Source: Porphyromonas vaginalis | GTDB taxonomy: Bacteria > Bacteroidota > Bacteroidia > Bacteroidales > Porphyromonadaceae | DNA length: 64,000 nucleotides | Assembly (NCBI RefSeq): GCF_958301595.1 | Contig: NZ_CATQJU010000001.1 | Coordinates: forward strand, 1,736,001 to 1,800,000 | Reading direction: 5' to 3' | Shown here: positions 10,756-19,069 of the stretch, in pieces | Numbering within the stretch: position 1 is the stretch's first letter | Layout of the letters: every line of letters starts with the position of its first letter | Made by a program: the position numbers and the translations under genes | The notes under the pieces: model-generated | Database searches by the model: none | What the model was told of the DNA's origin: nothing | What the model saw: only the letters and a program-made list of their open reading frames with translations

Positions 10756-13700
10756 ATGACTCAGCGTAAGCAATACAATAAGATACTCCTACTCGGATCT
10801 GGCGCACTCAAGATCGGAGAGGCAGGCGAATTTGACTATTCAGGCTCACAAGCTCTCAAAGCTGTCAAAGCGGAGGGTATCAAGACCGTTCTCATCAATC
10901 CCAATATCGCTACGGTACAGACCAGCGAAGGCGTTGCTGATGCGGTCTATTTCTTACCCGTCACGCCTTACTTCGTAGAGCGTGTCATAGAGCGTGAGCG
11001 TCCCGACGGCATTATGCTAGCCTTCGGTGGGCAGACCGCGCTCAACTGTGGTGTCCAGCTCTTTCAGTCGGGCGTCCTGGAGCGTTACGGCATCGATGTC
11101 CTCGGCACACCCGTCGAGACCATTATGGCGACCGAAGACCGCGAGCTCTTTGTCGAGAAGCTTGACGAGATAGAGGTCAAGACTATCCAGAGCCACGCCG
11201 TCACCACGATGGAGGACGCTCTCGTCGCTGCCAACCAACTAGGCTATCCCGTCATCGTACGAGCTGCCTATGCGCTGGGTGGCTTGGGTAGTGGCTTCTG
11301 CGACAATGATGAGGAGCTCCGAGTCCTTGCTGAGAAAGCCTTCGCCTTCTCCCCACAGCTACTGATCGAGAAGAGCTTGCGCGGCTGGAAAGAGATTGAG
11401 TACGAGGTGGTGCGAGACGCCTACGACAACTGCATCACCGTCTGTAATATGGAGAACTTTGACCCGCTCGGCATCCACACCGGCGAGAGTATCGTCATCG
11501 CTCCCTCACAGACCCTCTCTAACGATGAGTATCACAAGCTCCGCACGATCGCTATCAAGATCATCCGTCACCTCGGTGTCGTAGGCGAGTGCAATGTGCA
11601 GTACGCCCTCGACCCCTACAGTGAGGACTACCGCGTCATCGAGGTCAATGCGCGTCTCTCGCGCTCCTCAGCTCTAGCCAGCAAAGCTACCGGCTATCCC
11701 CTCGCACACGTTGCTGCGAAGCTCGGACTAGGCTATGGACTCTTTGAGGTGCAGAATGCGGTGACAGGCTCTACGCCAGCCTTCTTCGAGCCAGCACTAG
11801 ACTACTGCGTCTGCAAGATACCACGCTGGGACTTAGGTAAGTTCCACGGCGTGTCTCGTCAACTCGGTAGTAGCATGAAGTCTGTCGGCGAGGTGATGGC
11901 GATCGGTCGCACCTTTGAGGAGGCAATCCAAAAGGGACTTCGTATGATAGGGCAGGGCATGCACGGCTTCTGCGAAAACAAAGAGCTCGTCATCCCCGAC
12001 ATCGACACAGCCCTTAGAGAGCCAACCGACACACGTATTTTTGTCATCAGCAAAGCGTTTCGTCAGGGATACAGCGTGGAGCAGATCCACGAGCTTACGA
12101 AGATCGACCGCTGGTTCCTCTATCGCCTCCAAGGCATCCTAGAGACCGCCGAGACACTGGGCACTTGTGACTCCATCGAGAGTCTCCCCGCTGAGCTACT
12201 ACGACAAGCTAAGGAGCAAGGCTTCACCGACTTCCAGATCGCCCGTGCCGTCACCAAGGAGTACAAGAAGCCCCTCCACAAAGAGGCTGACCAGGTACGC
12301 CAGCACCGCAAGAGCCTCGGCATACTACCTTATGTCAAGCAGATCGACACGCTAGCCGCCGAGGTACCAGCCGAGAGCAACTACCTCTACCTCACTTATC
12401 ATGGTGAGGAGCACGACATAGCCACAGAGCAAGACGGCAAGTCGGTCATCGTACTAGGCTCGGGAGCTTATCGTATCGGTAGCTCCGTCGAGTTTGACTG
12501 GTGCGGTGTCAATGCACTACACACCATTCGCAAGGCGGGTCTGCGCTCTATCATGATCAACTACAATCCAGAGACCGTCAGTACAGACTTCGATATGTCA
12601 GACCGTCTCTACTTTGACGAGCTCACCTTCGAGCGCGTCATGGATATCATAGACCTAGAGGCACCCAAGGGTGTCATCCTAGCTACGGGTGGTCAGATCC
12701 CGAACAACCTGGCACTACGTCTTGCCACCAATGGGGTCACCATCCTAGGCACGCAAGCCGAAGATATAGACCATGCGGAGGATCGACATAAGTTCTCCGC
12801 CATGCTAGACGAGTTAGGCATCGACCAGCCTGAGTGGAGCGAGCTCACCACTATTGAGGACATCGACCGCTTCGTAGAGCGTGTTGGCTATCCCGTCTTG
12901 GTGCGTCCTAGTTACGTCCTCTCAGGAGCTGCGATGAATGTCTGCTCCAATCAGGAGGAGCTACTTCGCTTCTTGCAGCTCGCAGCCAATGTATCTCAAG
13001 ACCACCCCGTGGTCGTGTCGCAGTTTGTCGAGCATGCCAAGGAGATCGAGATGGATGCCGTCGCCGATCATGGCGAGATCGTCGCCTATGCGATCAGCGA
13101 GCATATCGAGTTCGCCGGCGTCCACAGTGGCGATGCAACCATTCAGTTCCCCGCACAGAAGCTTTACGTCGAGACCGTCCGACGCATCAAACGCATCTCG
13201 CGTCAGATAGCCGAGGCGCTACACATCTCAGGTCCGTTCAACATCCAGTTCCTCGCACGAGGCAACGAGATCAAAGTGATCGAGTGCAACCTTCGCGCCT
13301 CGCGCAGCTTCCCCTTCGTGAGCAAGGTGTTGCGACTCAACTTCATCGACCTAGCCACCAAGATCATGCTAGGACTGCCCTATGAGCACCCGACGAAGGA
13401 TGCCTTCTCGCTAGACTATGTGGGGATCAAAGCTTCGCAGTTCTCCTTCTCCCGCTTGCAAAAGGCTGATCCCGTGCTAGGCGTCGATATGGTTTCCACG
13501 GGCGAAGTGGGTTGTATCGGCGAAGACACTGAGGAGGCTATCCTCAAGGCGATGCTCTCCGTGGGGCATCACATCCCAGAGCGTGGCGTCCTCCTCTCGA
13601 CAGGTGGCGCTAAGCAAAAGGCCGACCTCCTCGAGGCGTCACAGCTCCTCCACAAGAAAGGCTACAAGCTCTACGCTACGGCTGGCACGCAGCACTTCCT

Positions 13701-13980
13701 AGAGGAGAATGGGGTCCCCGCCACACTCGTTCACTGGCCCGACAGCCCCGAGCAGCCGCAAGCACTCGATCTGCTGCACCAGCATGAGGTAGACCTTGTG
13801 GTCAACATCAATAAGAACCTCTCTACGGGTGAGCTGACCAATGGCTACAAGCTACGCCGTGCAGCGATCGATCTCAATATCCCGCTGATCACCAATGCGC
13901 GCCTCGCAGCCACCTATATCAAGGCATTCTGCACGCTCTCGCTAGGAGAGCTCGAGATCAAGAGCTGGCAAGAGTACTAA
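10756..13980 (+). CDS. carB: Carbamoyl-phosphate synthase, large subunit
   Basis: Makes carbamoyl phosphate from bicarbonate, ammonia and two ATP for pyrimidine and arginine synthesis. 1074 residues, normal. Two homologous ATP-grasp halves are present: the first starts NKILLLGSGALKIGEAGEFDYSG and the second, near residue 565, KSVIVLGSGAYRIGSSVEFDW. Nucleotide-binding stretches include YALGGLGSG, RPSYVLSGAAM and IEVNARLSRSSALASKATGYP. An MGS-like regulatory domain occupies about the last 140 residues (LLSTGGAKQKADLLEA...YATAGTQHFLEENG). It is coupled to carA upstream. Confidence 0.98.
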   Translation: MTQRKQYNKILLLGSGALKIGEAGEFDYSGSQALKAVKAEGIKTVLINPNIATVQTSEGVADAVYFLPVTPYFVERVIERERPDGIMLAFGGQTALNCGVQLFQSGVLERYGIDVLGTPVETIMATEDRELFVEKLDEIEVKTIQSHAVTTMEDALVAANQLGYPVIVRAAYALGGLGSGFCDNDEELRVLAEKAFAFSPQLLIEKSLRGWKEIEYEVVRDAYDNCITVCNMENFDPLGIHTGESIVIAPSQTLSNDEYHKLRTIAIKIIRHLGVVGECNVQYALDPYSEDYRVIEVNARLSRSSALASKATGYPLAHVAAKLGLGYGLFEVQNAVTGSTPAFFEPALDYCVCKIPRWDLGKFHGVSRQLGSSMKSVGEVMAIGRTFEEAIQKGLRMIGQGMHGFCENKELVIPDIDTALREPTDTRIFVISKAFRQGYSVEQIHELTKIDRWFLYRLQGILETAETLGTCDSIESLPAELLRQAKEQGFTDFQIARAVTKEYKKPLHKEADQVRQHRKSLGILPYVKQIDTLAAEVPAESNYLYLTYHGEEHDIATEQDGKSVIVLGSGAYRIGSSVEFDWCGVNALHTIRKAGLRSIMINYNPETVSTDFDMSDRLYFDELTFERVMDIIDLEAPKGVILATGGQIPNNLALRLATNGVTILGTQAEDIDHAEDRHKFSAMLDELGIDQPEWSELTTIEDIDRFVERVGYPVLVRPSYVLSGAAMNVCSNQEELLRFLQLAANVSQDHPVVVSQFVEHAKEIEMDAVADHGEIVAYAISEHIEFAGVHSGDATIQFPAQKLYVETVRRIKRISRQIAEALHISGPFNIQFLARGNEIKVIECNLRASRSFPFVSKVLRLNFIDLATKIMLGLPYEHPTKDAFSLDYVGIKASQFSFSRLQKADPVLGVDMVSTGEVGCIGEDTEEAILKAMLSVGHHIPERGVLLSTGGAKQKADLLEASQLLHKKGYKLYATAGTQHFLEENGVPATLVHWPDSPEQPQALDLLHQHEVDLVVNINKNLSTGELTNGYKLRRAAIDLNIPLITNARLAATYIKAFCTLSLGELEIKSWQEY

Positions 13981-14022
13981 CAGCCAACGGCTAACAGCCA
14001 ACAGCCAATAGCCAACAGCCAA
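13981..14022. repeat. Short tandem repeat between carB and trmN6
   Basis: About five imperfect copies of an octamer like ACAGCCAA (CAGCCAACGGCTAACAGCCA...) fill the gap from the carB stop to just before the trmN6 start. It probably arose by slippage. Confidence 0.6.
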
Positions 14023-14030
14023 ATAAAACT

Positions 14031-14765
14031 ATGGACAAGCCCTTCTGCATGCGACACTACGCTCTCATGCAGGGGGCTTGTGCTATGCGTATCTCTACCG
14101 ATGCGCTCTTCCTCGGAGCCTGGGCGAGGACGGCTCACACAGCCAGTCAAGTCTTAGATGTGGGAGCAGGCACCGGCATCCTGTCGCTGATGCTCGCGCA
14201 GACCTATCCCAATGCCATGGTTACCGCCATTGACATCGATGACGAAGCGGTCCGTACCGCCCAGGACAACTTCTCCCGCTCTCCCTATAGCGATCGGCTC
14301 ACGGCACTGGCCTGTGACATCACCGCGCCTGGGTTTGCTTTGCCATCCCGTACCTACGACCTCATCATCTCCAATCCTCCTTACTACGACGGACTCCAGC
14401 CCGCTACGGCATCGCTCCGTCAGGCGCGCCACACGGGAGAGGGCTTTGCGCCACATCTACTCTTTCGTTACCTGGAGCCACTTGTCGCTCCCGAGCCAAC
14501 GCTCTGTCTCGTCACGCCCGTCGAGGCACTGCCCCTCCTGCGTCGGGAGGCCGTGCTGCACCGCTACAACCTCACACGTCTCTGCCGGCTGCACCACCAA
14601 GTAGGGCAGCCCGCCATACGACTTCTGACGCAGTGGCACCGCTCTGCGACACCGCCAGACTCCTGTCGCTCCGAGAGCTTAGCCATACGCACCGCGCAGC
14701 AGCACTACACAGCCGAGGCGCGCGACCTCCTGCGCCCATACTTACTCGACCAGTACCTCACGTAA
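14031..14765 (+). CDS. trmN6: tRNA1(Val) adenine-37 N6-methyltransferase
   Basis: SAM-dependent methyltransferase of the YfiC/TrmN6 group, which modifies A37 of tRNA-Val. 244 residues. Motifs: FCMRHYALMQGACAMRISTDALFLGAW at the start, the SAM-binding VLDVGAGTGILSLMLAQ near 38-54, and the N6-adenine catalytic NPPYYDG near 117. It follows carB by 50 bp on the same strand, so may share its transcript, though the function is unrelated. The RNA substrate is inferred from family likeness; the methyltransferase class is certain. Confidence 0.88.
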   Translation: MDKPFCMRHYALMQGACAMRISTDALFLGAWARTAHTASQVLDVGAGTGILSLMLAQTYPNAMVTAIDIDDEAVRTAQDNFSRSPYSDRLTALACDITAPGFALPSRTYDLIISNPPYYDGLQPATASLRQARHTGEGFAPHLLFRYLEPLVAPEPTLCLVTPVEALPLLRREAVLHRYNLTRLCRLHHQVGQPAIRLLTQWHRSATPPDSCRSESLAIRTAQQHYTAEARDLLRPYLLDQYLT

Positions 14766-14806
14766 CATGATGCCTCAGCTTTAGCTAGGAAAACCCAACG
14801 CCCGTC

Positions 14807-15128
14807 CGTTACAATAATTTAGAGCCGACTACATATCGAAACGGCATCGTGTCGGGGAAAACTGATTTCCACCTGGATATTTTGAAATATCCACGTGGGA
14901 AAGAAAAAATTCCTCCGAAGTTTCATTCGTTTCTTCCGAAGTTTCATTTGATTCCTCCGAAGTTTTATTTCACGCCCACGTGGAAAATAAAAAATATCCA
15001 CGTGGAGATTTGAGATTTTCCACGTCGATATTCGAGAAAGGCGGGAATCGGACAAATTTCCCCGTAAAGATATGTTATTAGAGATTAGAGGTTAGAAGTT
15101 AGAGGGCAGAGCTGACACATTATATATA
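14807..15128. repeat. Composite palindromic intergenic element, copy 2 (core inverted, 3' end replaced)
   Basis: Begins CGTTACAATAATTTAGAGCC, like copy 3. It keeps the CCACGTGG-type boxes (14867 as CCACCTGG, 14889 exact, spacing 22 bp) and the tail with GAGAAAGGCGGGAATCGGAC and TTAGAGGTTAGAAGTTAGAG. Unlike copies 1 and 3, the core between the box groups reads TCCTCCGAAGTTTCATT units, the reverse complement of the others. The end module stops after GACACATTATATATA, where a 91-bp tandem array begins. Confidence 0.8.
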
Positions 15129-15490
15129 GACTCGCCGAAACGATTACTGTAGGGACGCACGATCTGTGCGTCCGTTGTAGAACGACAAGACATATAATTC
15201 AGTAACCTTTGACACAACAGACTCGCCGAAACGACTACTGTAGGGACGCACGATCTGTGCGTCCGTTGTAGAGCGACAAGATATATAATTCAGTAACCTT
15301 TGACACAACAGACTCGCTGAAACGACTACTGTAGGGACGCACGATCTGTGCGTCCGTTGTAGAGCGACAAGACATATAATTCAGTAACCTTTGACACAAC
15401 AGACTCGCCGAAACGACTACTGTAGGGACGCACGATCTGTGCGTCCGTTGTAGAGCGACAAGACATATAATTCAGTAACCTTTGACGACA
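15129..15490. repeat. Four-copy 91-bp tandem repeat with an internal palindrome
   Basis: Near-identical units begin at 15129, 15220, 15311 and 15402 with GACTCGC(C/T)GAAACGA. Each contains the hairpin GGACGCAC-gatct-GTGCGTCC and the common tail CATATAATTCAGTAACCTTTGAC. Units differ by only a few bases, suggesting recent expansion. No open frame. Two related but different palindromes (GGACGCTC-gac-cGAGCGTCC and a partner) follow at about 15492-15572. Confidence 0.95.
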
Positions 15491-15491
15491 A

Positions 15492-15633
15492 CGGACGCTC
15501 GACCGAGCGTCCCTACAAAGGGTTACTCGTCTCGCTTTAACGGGGACGGACTCTCAGACCGAGCGTCCCTACTTTAAGTTTGCAGAGTGAAAAGAAATCG
15601 ACCCGAGAATAGGTCAGTTGAACGGGTTGTTTT
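15492..15633. repeat. Extragenic palindromes before the insertion sequence
   Basis: A hairpin GGACGCTC...GAGCGTCC at about 15495-15514 and a related GGACGGACTCTCAGACCGAGCGTCC segment near 15545-15571 resemble the hairpins of the 91-bp repeats. They run up to the presumed left end of the IS110 element; the exact border cannot be placed. Confidence 0.55.
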
Positions 15634-15641
15634 TACCTTTG
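15634..15641 (+). promoter_or_regulatory. Promoter box in the IS110 leader
   Basis: Exact TACCTTTG, with a predicted start near 15648. The transcript would contain the structured leader and then the transposase. Confidence 0.55.
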
Positions 15642-15647
15642 TTGTAG

Positions 15648-15829
15648 TAAGGTAAGGACAGCAACCAGAGGGTAATCTATCGTCCCTACGAGGCCTTGAG
15701 CCTAAGCTCTGTTAGAGACCCTCTGGAGTTCAGCTACTCGAGACTTATTAGAAAGAGAGGCCCAGAGCCTAATTAAAGTAATAGCCTAATGTAGCCTAGC
15801 TGCCTTATCAAATATTCAAGTACAAAGTT
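15648..15829 (+). ncRNA. Putative IS110 bridge RNA in the leader
   Basis: IS110-group elements carry a non-coding bridge RNA upstream of the transposase that pairs with target and donor DNA. Here about 180 nt between a promoter box and the ATG hold an 8-bp perfect outer stem CCAGAGGG (15665-15672)/CCCTCTGG (15719-15726). It encloses 46 nt with smaller pairings such as GAGC/GCTC, and is followed by a possible hairpin AGGC/GCCT near 15750-15762. Loop-to-target pairing could not be tested, so this rests on position, structure and family knowledge. Confidence 0.5.
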
Positions 15830-16867
15830 ATGAAATACTTTTTCATCGGCATCGATGTATCCAAAGAGAAACTAGACGCCACAATGATTCACTACGAATC
15901 TGAATCAGACAGCGAGCAGCAGCTCGCCTACACTACAGTAGAAAACAACCCTAAGGGGTTCCGGAGCCTCGTCTCTTGGAGTAAGAAGAACGCTGGTCGA
16001 AGAGTCAAGACCGACACCATGCTCTTCTGCTGTGAGACTACAGGAGGATACGATCGCGCACTCTGCGACTGGCTCTACGGCAACGGCCTAAACATCTGGC
16101 GCGAAAGTGCTCTGCAGATCAAGCGCAGCATGGGTCTGCGCAAAGGCAAGGACGACAAAGCCGACTCAGAGATGATCGCTTACTACGCCCTACGCTTCCG
16201 CTCCCAAGCCACTCTCTATAAACCTCTGGACGGGAACATGCGTAGCCTACGTGACCTCTTTCTCTATAGGCAGTCTCTAGTTGCCGAGAGACAGGCTAAG
16301 ATGGTTAGTTCCAAGGAAAAACAGCACATCTCTAGCAAGTCTAAAGTCGACAACTTCATCTACCGAGATGCTCAGAAGGGCATCGACATCCTGACCAAAA
16401 GCATCAAAAAGTGCGAGTGCCGAATGCTTGAAATCATCAAGGAAGACGAGGAGATGTACCGCAACTACCTGCACCTCATTTCCTGCAAAGGAGTGGGCCT
16501 CATCACCTCTGTCATGCTGATCATCTACACCGACAACTTCAAGAGCTGGAATGCCAAGAAGATGGCTAGCTACTGCGGTATAGCACCCTTCTACGAGAGC
16601 TCTGGGAGCTCAGTCTTTCACAAAGCCAACACAAGTGGCTACAGTAACCGACGGCTAAAAGGAATCTTGACCCAAGCAGCCCGAAGTGCCATAACGTATA
16701 ACCCAACATTAAGACAATACTACCTACGCATGAAAGCCCAAGGCAAGCCCTACGGGGTCATCCTCAACAATGTCAACAATAAGCTCGTACACATTCTCTT
16801 CTCTTTAGTTCTGCACGACTGCGACTTCGAGCTGGACCACGAAGCGAAGAGAGCTCTTCGAGCCTAG
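15830..16867 (+). CDS. IS110-family transposase (DEDD recombinase)
   Basis: 345 residues, full length. The N-terminal RuvC-like DEDD domain shows GIDVSKEKLDA (D9), CCETTGGYDRALCDWL (E69) and KGKDDKADSEM (D108/D109, D112). A coiled-coil-like middle (about 145-210) leads to the C-terminal Tnp domain with ISCKGVGLITSVML (helix-hairpin-helix) and YCGIAPFYESSGSS, whose serine is the recombination nucleophile in this family. No frameshift, so it could be active. The start is the ATG at 15830, at the end of the structured leader. Confidence 0.93.
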   Translation: MKYFFIGIDVSKEKLDATMIHYESESDSEQQLAYTTVENNPKGFRSLVSWSKKNAGRRVKTDTMLFCCETTGGYDRALCDWLYGNGLNIWRESALQIKRSMGLRKGKDDKADSEMIAYYALRFRSQATLYKPLDGNMRSLRDLFLYRQSLVAERQAKMVSSKEKQHISSKSKVDNFIYRDAQKGIDILTKSIKKCECRMLEIIKEDEEMYRNYLHLISCKGVGLITSVMLIIYTDNFKSWNAKKMASYCGIAPFYESSGSSVFHKANTSGYSNRRLKGILTQAARSAITYNPTLRQYYLRMKAQGKPYGVILNNVNNKLVHILFSLVLHDCDFELDHEAKRALRA

Positions 16868-16872
16868 TCCAA

Positions 16873-17363
16873 GGAAGGAAAGTCTCCGCTCGGGGAGCGC
16901 CCCCGCGGCAAGGGGTGGGAGCCCCCACCCCGCCGAGCGGTTCACCCGAAGAGAAGCGAGTCCTCCGAGTCAAGTTCAGAAAGGAAAGTCTCCGCTCCGG
17001 GAGCGCCCCGCGGCAAGGGGTGGGAGCCCCCACCCCGACGAGCGGTCCCCCGAAGAGAAGTAGACCGAGCTTGCGAAACGAGAAAAAACTTCGCTTTTTA
17101 CTTGCACATGAACTTAGAAAGCGGAGATCGGGGTTACAGCGTTTGATGCGTGGAATTGTCGTGCTGACGTAGCTTGTGTAGGGGCGGACCTGCGTGTCCG
17201 CCCGCAGAATAGACTGCGCTCAGGTGAGGACGGGCGGACACATAGGTCCGCCCCTACGGTGGAAGCTTCCATCCCGCCGAGCGGTTCACCCGAAGAGAAG
17301 TCGACCGAGCTTGCGAAACGAGAAAAAACTTCGCATTTTACTTGCATATGAACTTAGAAAGCA
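16873..17363. repeat. GC-rich direct repeats and hairpins after the IS110 element
   Basis: A block starting GGAAAGTCTCCGCTC occurs at about 16876 and 16981. Each copy holds the palindromes GGGGTGGG/CCCCACCC and CCGCTCGG/CCGAGCGG. The second block's tail (CCGAAGAGAAGTAGACCGAG through ACTTAGAAAGCG, about 17050-17124) recurs near 17290-17363. Between them lies a long inverted repeat at 17179-17256. Open frames through this stretch are repeat-derived and not called. Confidence 0.85.
17179..17256. repeat. Long inverted repeat TAGGGGCGGACCT...AGGTCCGCCCCTA
   Basis: Arms at 17179-17204 and 17231-17256 pair over about 25 bp with two or three mismatches. Each arm also has its own small palindrome (GGGCGGAC/GTCCGCCC), so two alternative foldings are possible. 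It lies between the two copies of the ACTTAGAAAGC-ending repeat. Confidence 0.85.
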
Positions 17364-17508
17364 AGTCGCTACACATCAGTATGTTGAGTCGTGTTTCATG
17401 AGATTTGCGAAATTGAACCGCAGGGATACGTTTTGTCAGTTCGTTTTTTATTTGTAACATTGCGTCTAGAAAGAAAAGAACCAACCGGTACGTGTTTATT
17501 CGATCGCC
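17364..17508. other. Leader region of the TetR/ABC operon
   Basis: About 145 bp between the repeat block and the TetR start. It includes an AT-rich run (TTCGTTTTTTATTTGTAAC at about 17439). No clean TAnnTTTG box and no obvious palindromic TetR operator were found by eye, so the promoter is unassigned. Confidence 0.35.
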
Positions 17509-18126
17509 ATGGAAGGAAAAGAGACTAAAAAGAAAGCGGCAATACTCCGAGAGAGCTTTAAGCTCTTTCTCGCACAGGGATATGATGCTGTCAGCTTTAC
17601 AGATATTGAGCGCGCTGCTCAGGTCACTCGAGGTGCTATATTTCATCATTTCAGAGGCAAAGAGGATCTGTTCAAGCATGTCGCTGACCAAATCATCGAC
17701 ATTTTCCTTGAGGATGTGGACTATGGTGCGGAGTACTTGACTAGTCAGACGCCTCTCAAGGATTTTATGGACACCTGCTTGGCTCTCATAGAGCGACGGA
17801 TGACCTATTTCTTCAAGGATGTCGATGTGCGTGTTACGTCTGCCAGCTTTATGAGCTTCATCTTGTACCTAAAAGATCATCACGAAACCTGGAGCGAGCA
17901 GCTCCAGGAGTACGAAGCGAAAAAGATAGAGGCTTGGAGTGAGGCGATCAACCTTGCGAAGGAGCGTGGCGAGATACGTCCCGACACAGATACGACAATG
18001 CTCGCAGAGACCTTTCACCATCTCTACCTAGGGCTCTCTTTTGAAGGAGCGATGATTGACAGGCTCTCTATCCCAGCACTGCGCAAGCAATGGGAGTACC
18101 TATACACCCTACACCATATAAACTGA
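17509..18126 (+). CDS. TetR/AcrR-family transcriptional regulator
   Basis: 205 residues. The N-terminal helix-turn-helix (about 8-55) reads KKAAILRESFKLFLAQGYDAV...DIERAAQVTRGAIFHHFRGKEDLF, the classic TetR pattern with the FHHFRGKEDLF recognition region. The C-terminal ligand domain is diverged, as usual. First gene of a co-directional set with an ABC ATPase (33 bp later), a permease and two outer-membrane proteins; it probably represses this set and responds to a transported compound. The ligand cannot be told. The start ATG follows the repeat-rich stretch after the IS110 element. Confidence 0.92.
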   Translation: MEGKETKKKAAILRESFKLFLAQGYDAVSFTDIERAAQVTRGAIFHHFRGKEDLFKHVADQIIDIFLEDVDYGAEYLTSQTPLKDFMDTCLALIERRMTYFFKDVDVRVTSASFMSFILYLKDHHETWSEQLQEYEAKKIEAWSEAINLAKERGEIRPDTDTTMLAETFHHLYLGLSFEGAMIDRLSIPALRKQWEYLYTLHHIN

Positions 18127-18159
18127 AAGAGCTAGGAGCTACAATAACCAAAACAGATA

Positions 18160-19062
18160 ATGGACAGTATACTCTCTATAAGAGGCTTGCGCTTTGGTTA
18201 CCAAGGCAATCCAATACTCCGAGGGGTGGATCTAGAGATCCCTGCGGGTTCTATATTCGGCTACTTGGGTAAGAATGGAGCGGGCAAGTCTACGACGATT
18301 AAACTACTCTTGGGACTGCTCCCATTGGATGAGGGGGAGATACTTTTTAAGGGTGTAAACCTTAAGAACTCCCCCTTACTGCTACGCTCCAGTGCTAGTG
18401 GCATGATTGAGCACCCCTCTTACTATCCTTTTCTCACCGTCTCTGAGAACCTGGACTATCTAGACAAAATCTTTCGAATGGGACGGGAGCGAAAGCACGA
18501 AGTCCTATCTCTCCTTAGTCTCAGCGAGCATGCCGACAAGAAAGCACAAGCACTCTCGTCGGGTCTGAAGCAACGTCTAGGCCTGGCTATGTGTCTCTTC
18601 AAGCGTCCTGAGATGCTGATCCTCGATGAGCCTCTTAATGCACTCGATCCTCAGGGGATCTATGAGCTTAGGAATATCTTGGCCAGACTTAATCAAGAGG
18701 AGGGGGTGACCATCTTTCTCTCTAGTCATATCCTAGAGGAGCTGGAGAAGTTGGCTGATCAAGTCGCAATCATTAAGGAGGGGAAGATACTCTATCAAGG
18801 AGGCATCGAAGCGCTTACCAAAAAGCAACCCGATATCGTATGTATCAAGCTGAGTGATAGCGCACTGATGACGCAACTAGGGTACGACTCTAGATTCACA
18901 CTGCTGCGGGTATGTGATACGCATCATGTCGAGTTTGAGATAAAGGACGAAGAGGAGTTTGCTCGCCTACTCGCCACACTCAGTCAAGACGGCATCTCTA
19001 TCTACAACGTAACGCATAGGGGTTCGGCTCTTGAAAATGCTTTTATCCACCTTACCGAATAG
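18160..19062 (+). CDS. ABC transporter ATP-binding protein (antibiotic/peptide export type)
   Basis: 300 residues. Walker A GKNGAGKSTTIK near 39, signature LSSGLKQRLGLAM near 132, Walker B EMLILDEPLNALDPQG near 153, then the H-loop SSHILEELEKLADQ. The subgroup resembles BcrA or lantibiotic-immunity ATPases (GMIEHPSYYPFLTVSENLDYLDKIF), which pair with ABC-2 permeases of the kind encoded next. The C-terminal 80 residues form the usual accessory domain. The permease start lies 7 bp after its stop, indicating tight coupling. The substrate is unknown. Confidence 0.93.
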   Translation: MDSILSIRGLRFGYQGNPILRGVDLEIPAGSIFGYLGKNGAGKSTTIKLLLGLLPLDEGEILFKGVNLKNSPLLLRSSASGMIEHPSYYPFLTVSENLDYLDKIFRMGRERKHEVLSLLSLSEHADKKAQALSSGLKQRLGLAMCLFKRPEMLILDEPLNALDPQGIYELRNILARLNQEEGVTIFLSSHILEELEKLADQVAIIKEGKILYQGGIEALTKKQPDIVCIKLSDSALMTQLGYDSRFTLLRVCDTHHVEFEIKDEEEFARLLATLSQDGISIYNVTHRGSALENAFIHLTE

Positions 19063-19069
19063 CGCCACT

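Larger units (their letters stand above)
15600..16870 (+). mobile_element. IS110-family insertion sequence (approximate limits)
   Basis: Complete transposase gene with a roughly 200-bp non-coding leader. IS110 elements lack terminal inverted repeats and usually make no target duplication, so borders cannot be read from one copy. The left limit is set before the promoter box at 15634, the right limit just after the stop. The long non-coding part lies upstream, as in the IS110 group rather than the IS1111 group. The element is surrounded by palindromic repeats on both sides. Confidence 0.8.

Noticed and set aside
16773-17172. Overlapping open frames in GC-rich repeats after the IS110 gene (also 17194-17457)
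   Set aside because: They are produced by the direct repeats, have proline- and arginine-rich nonsense composition and no start context.
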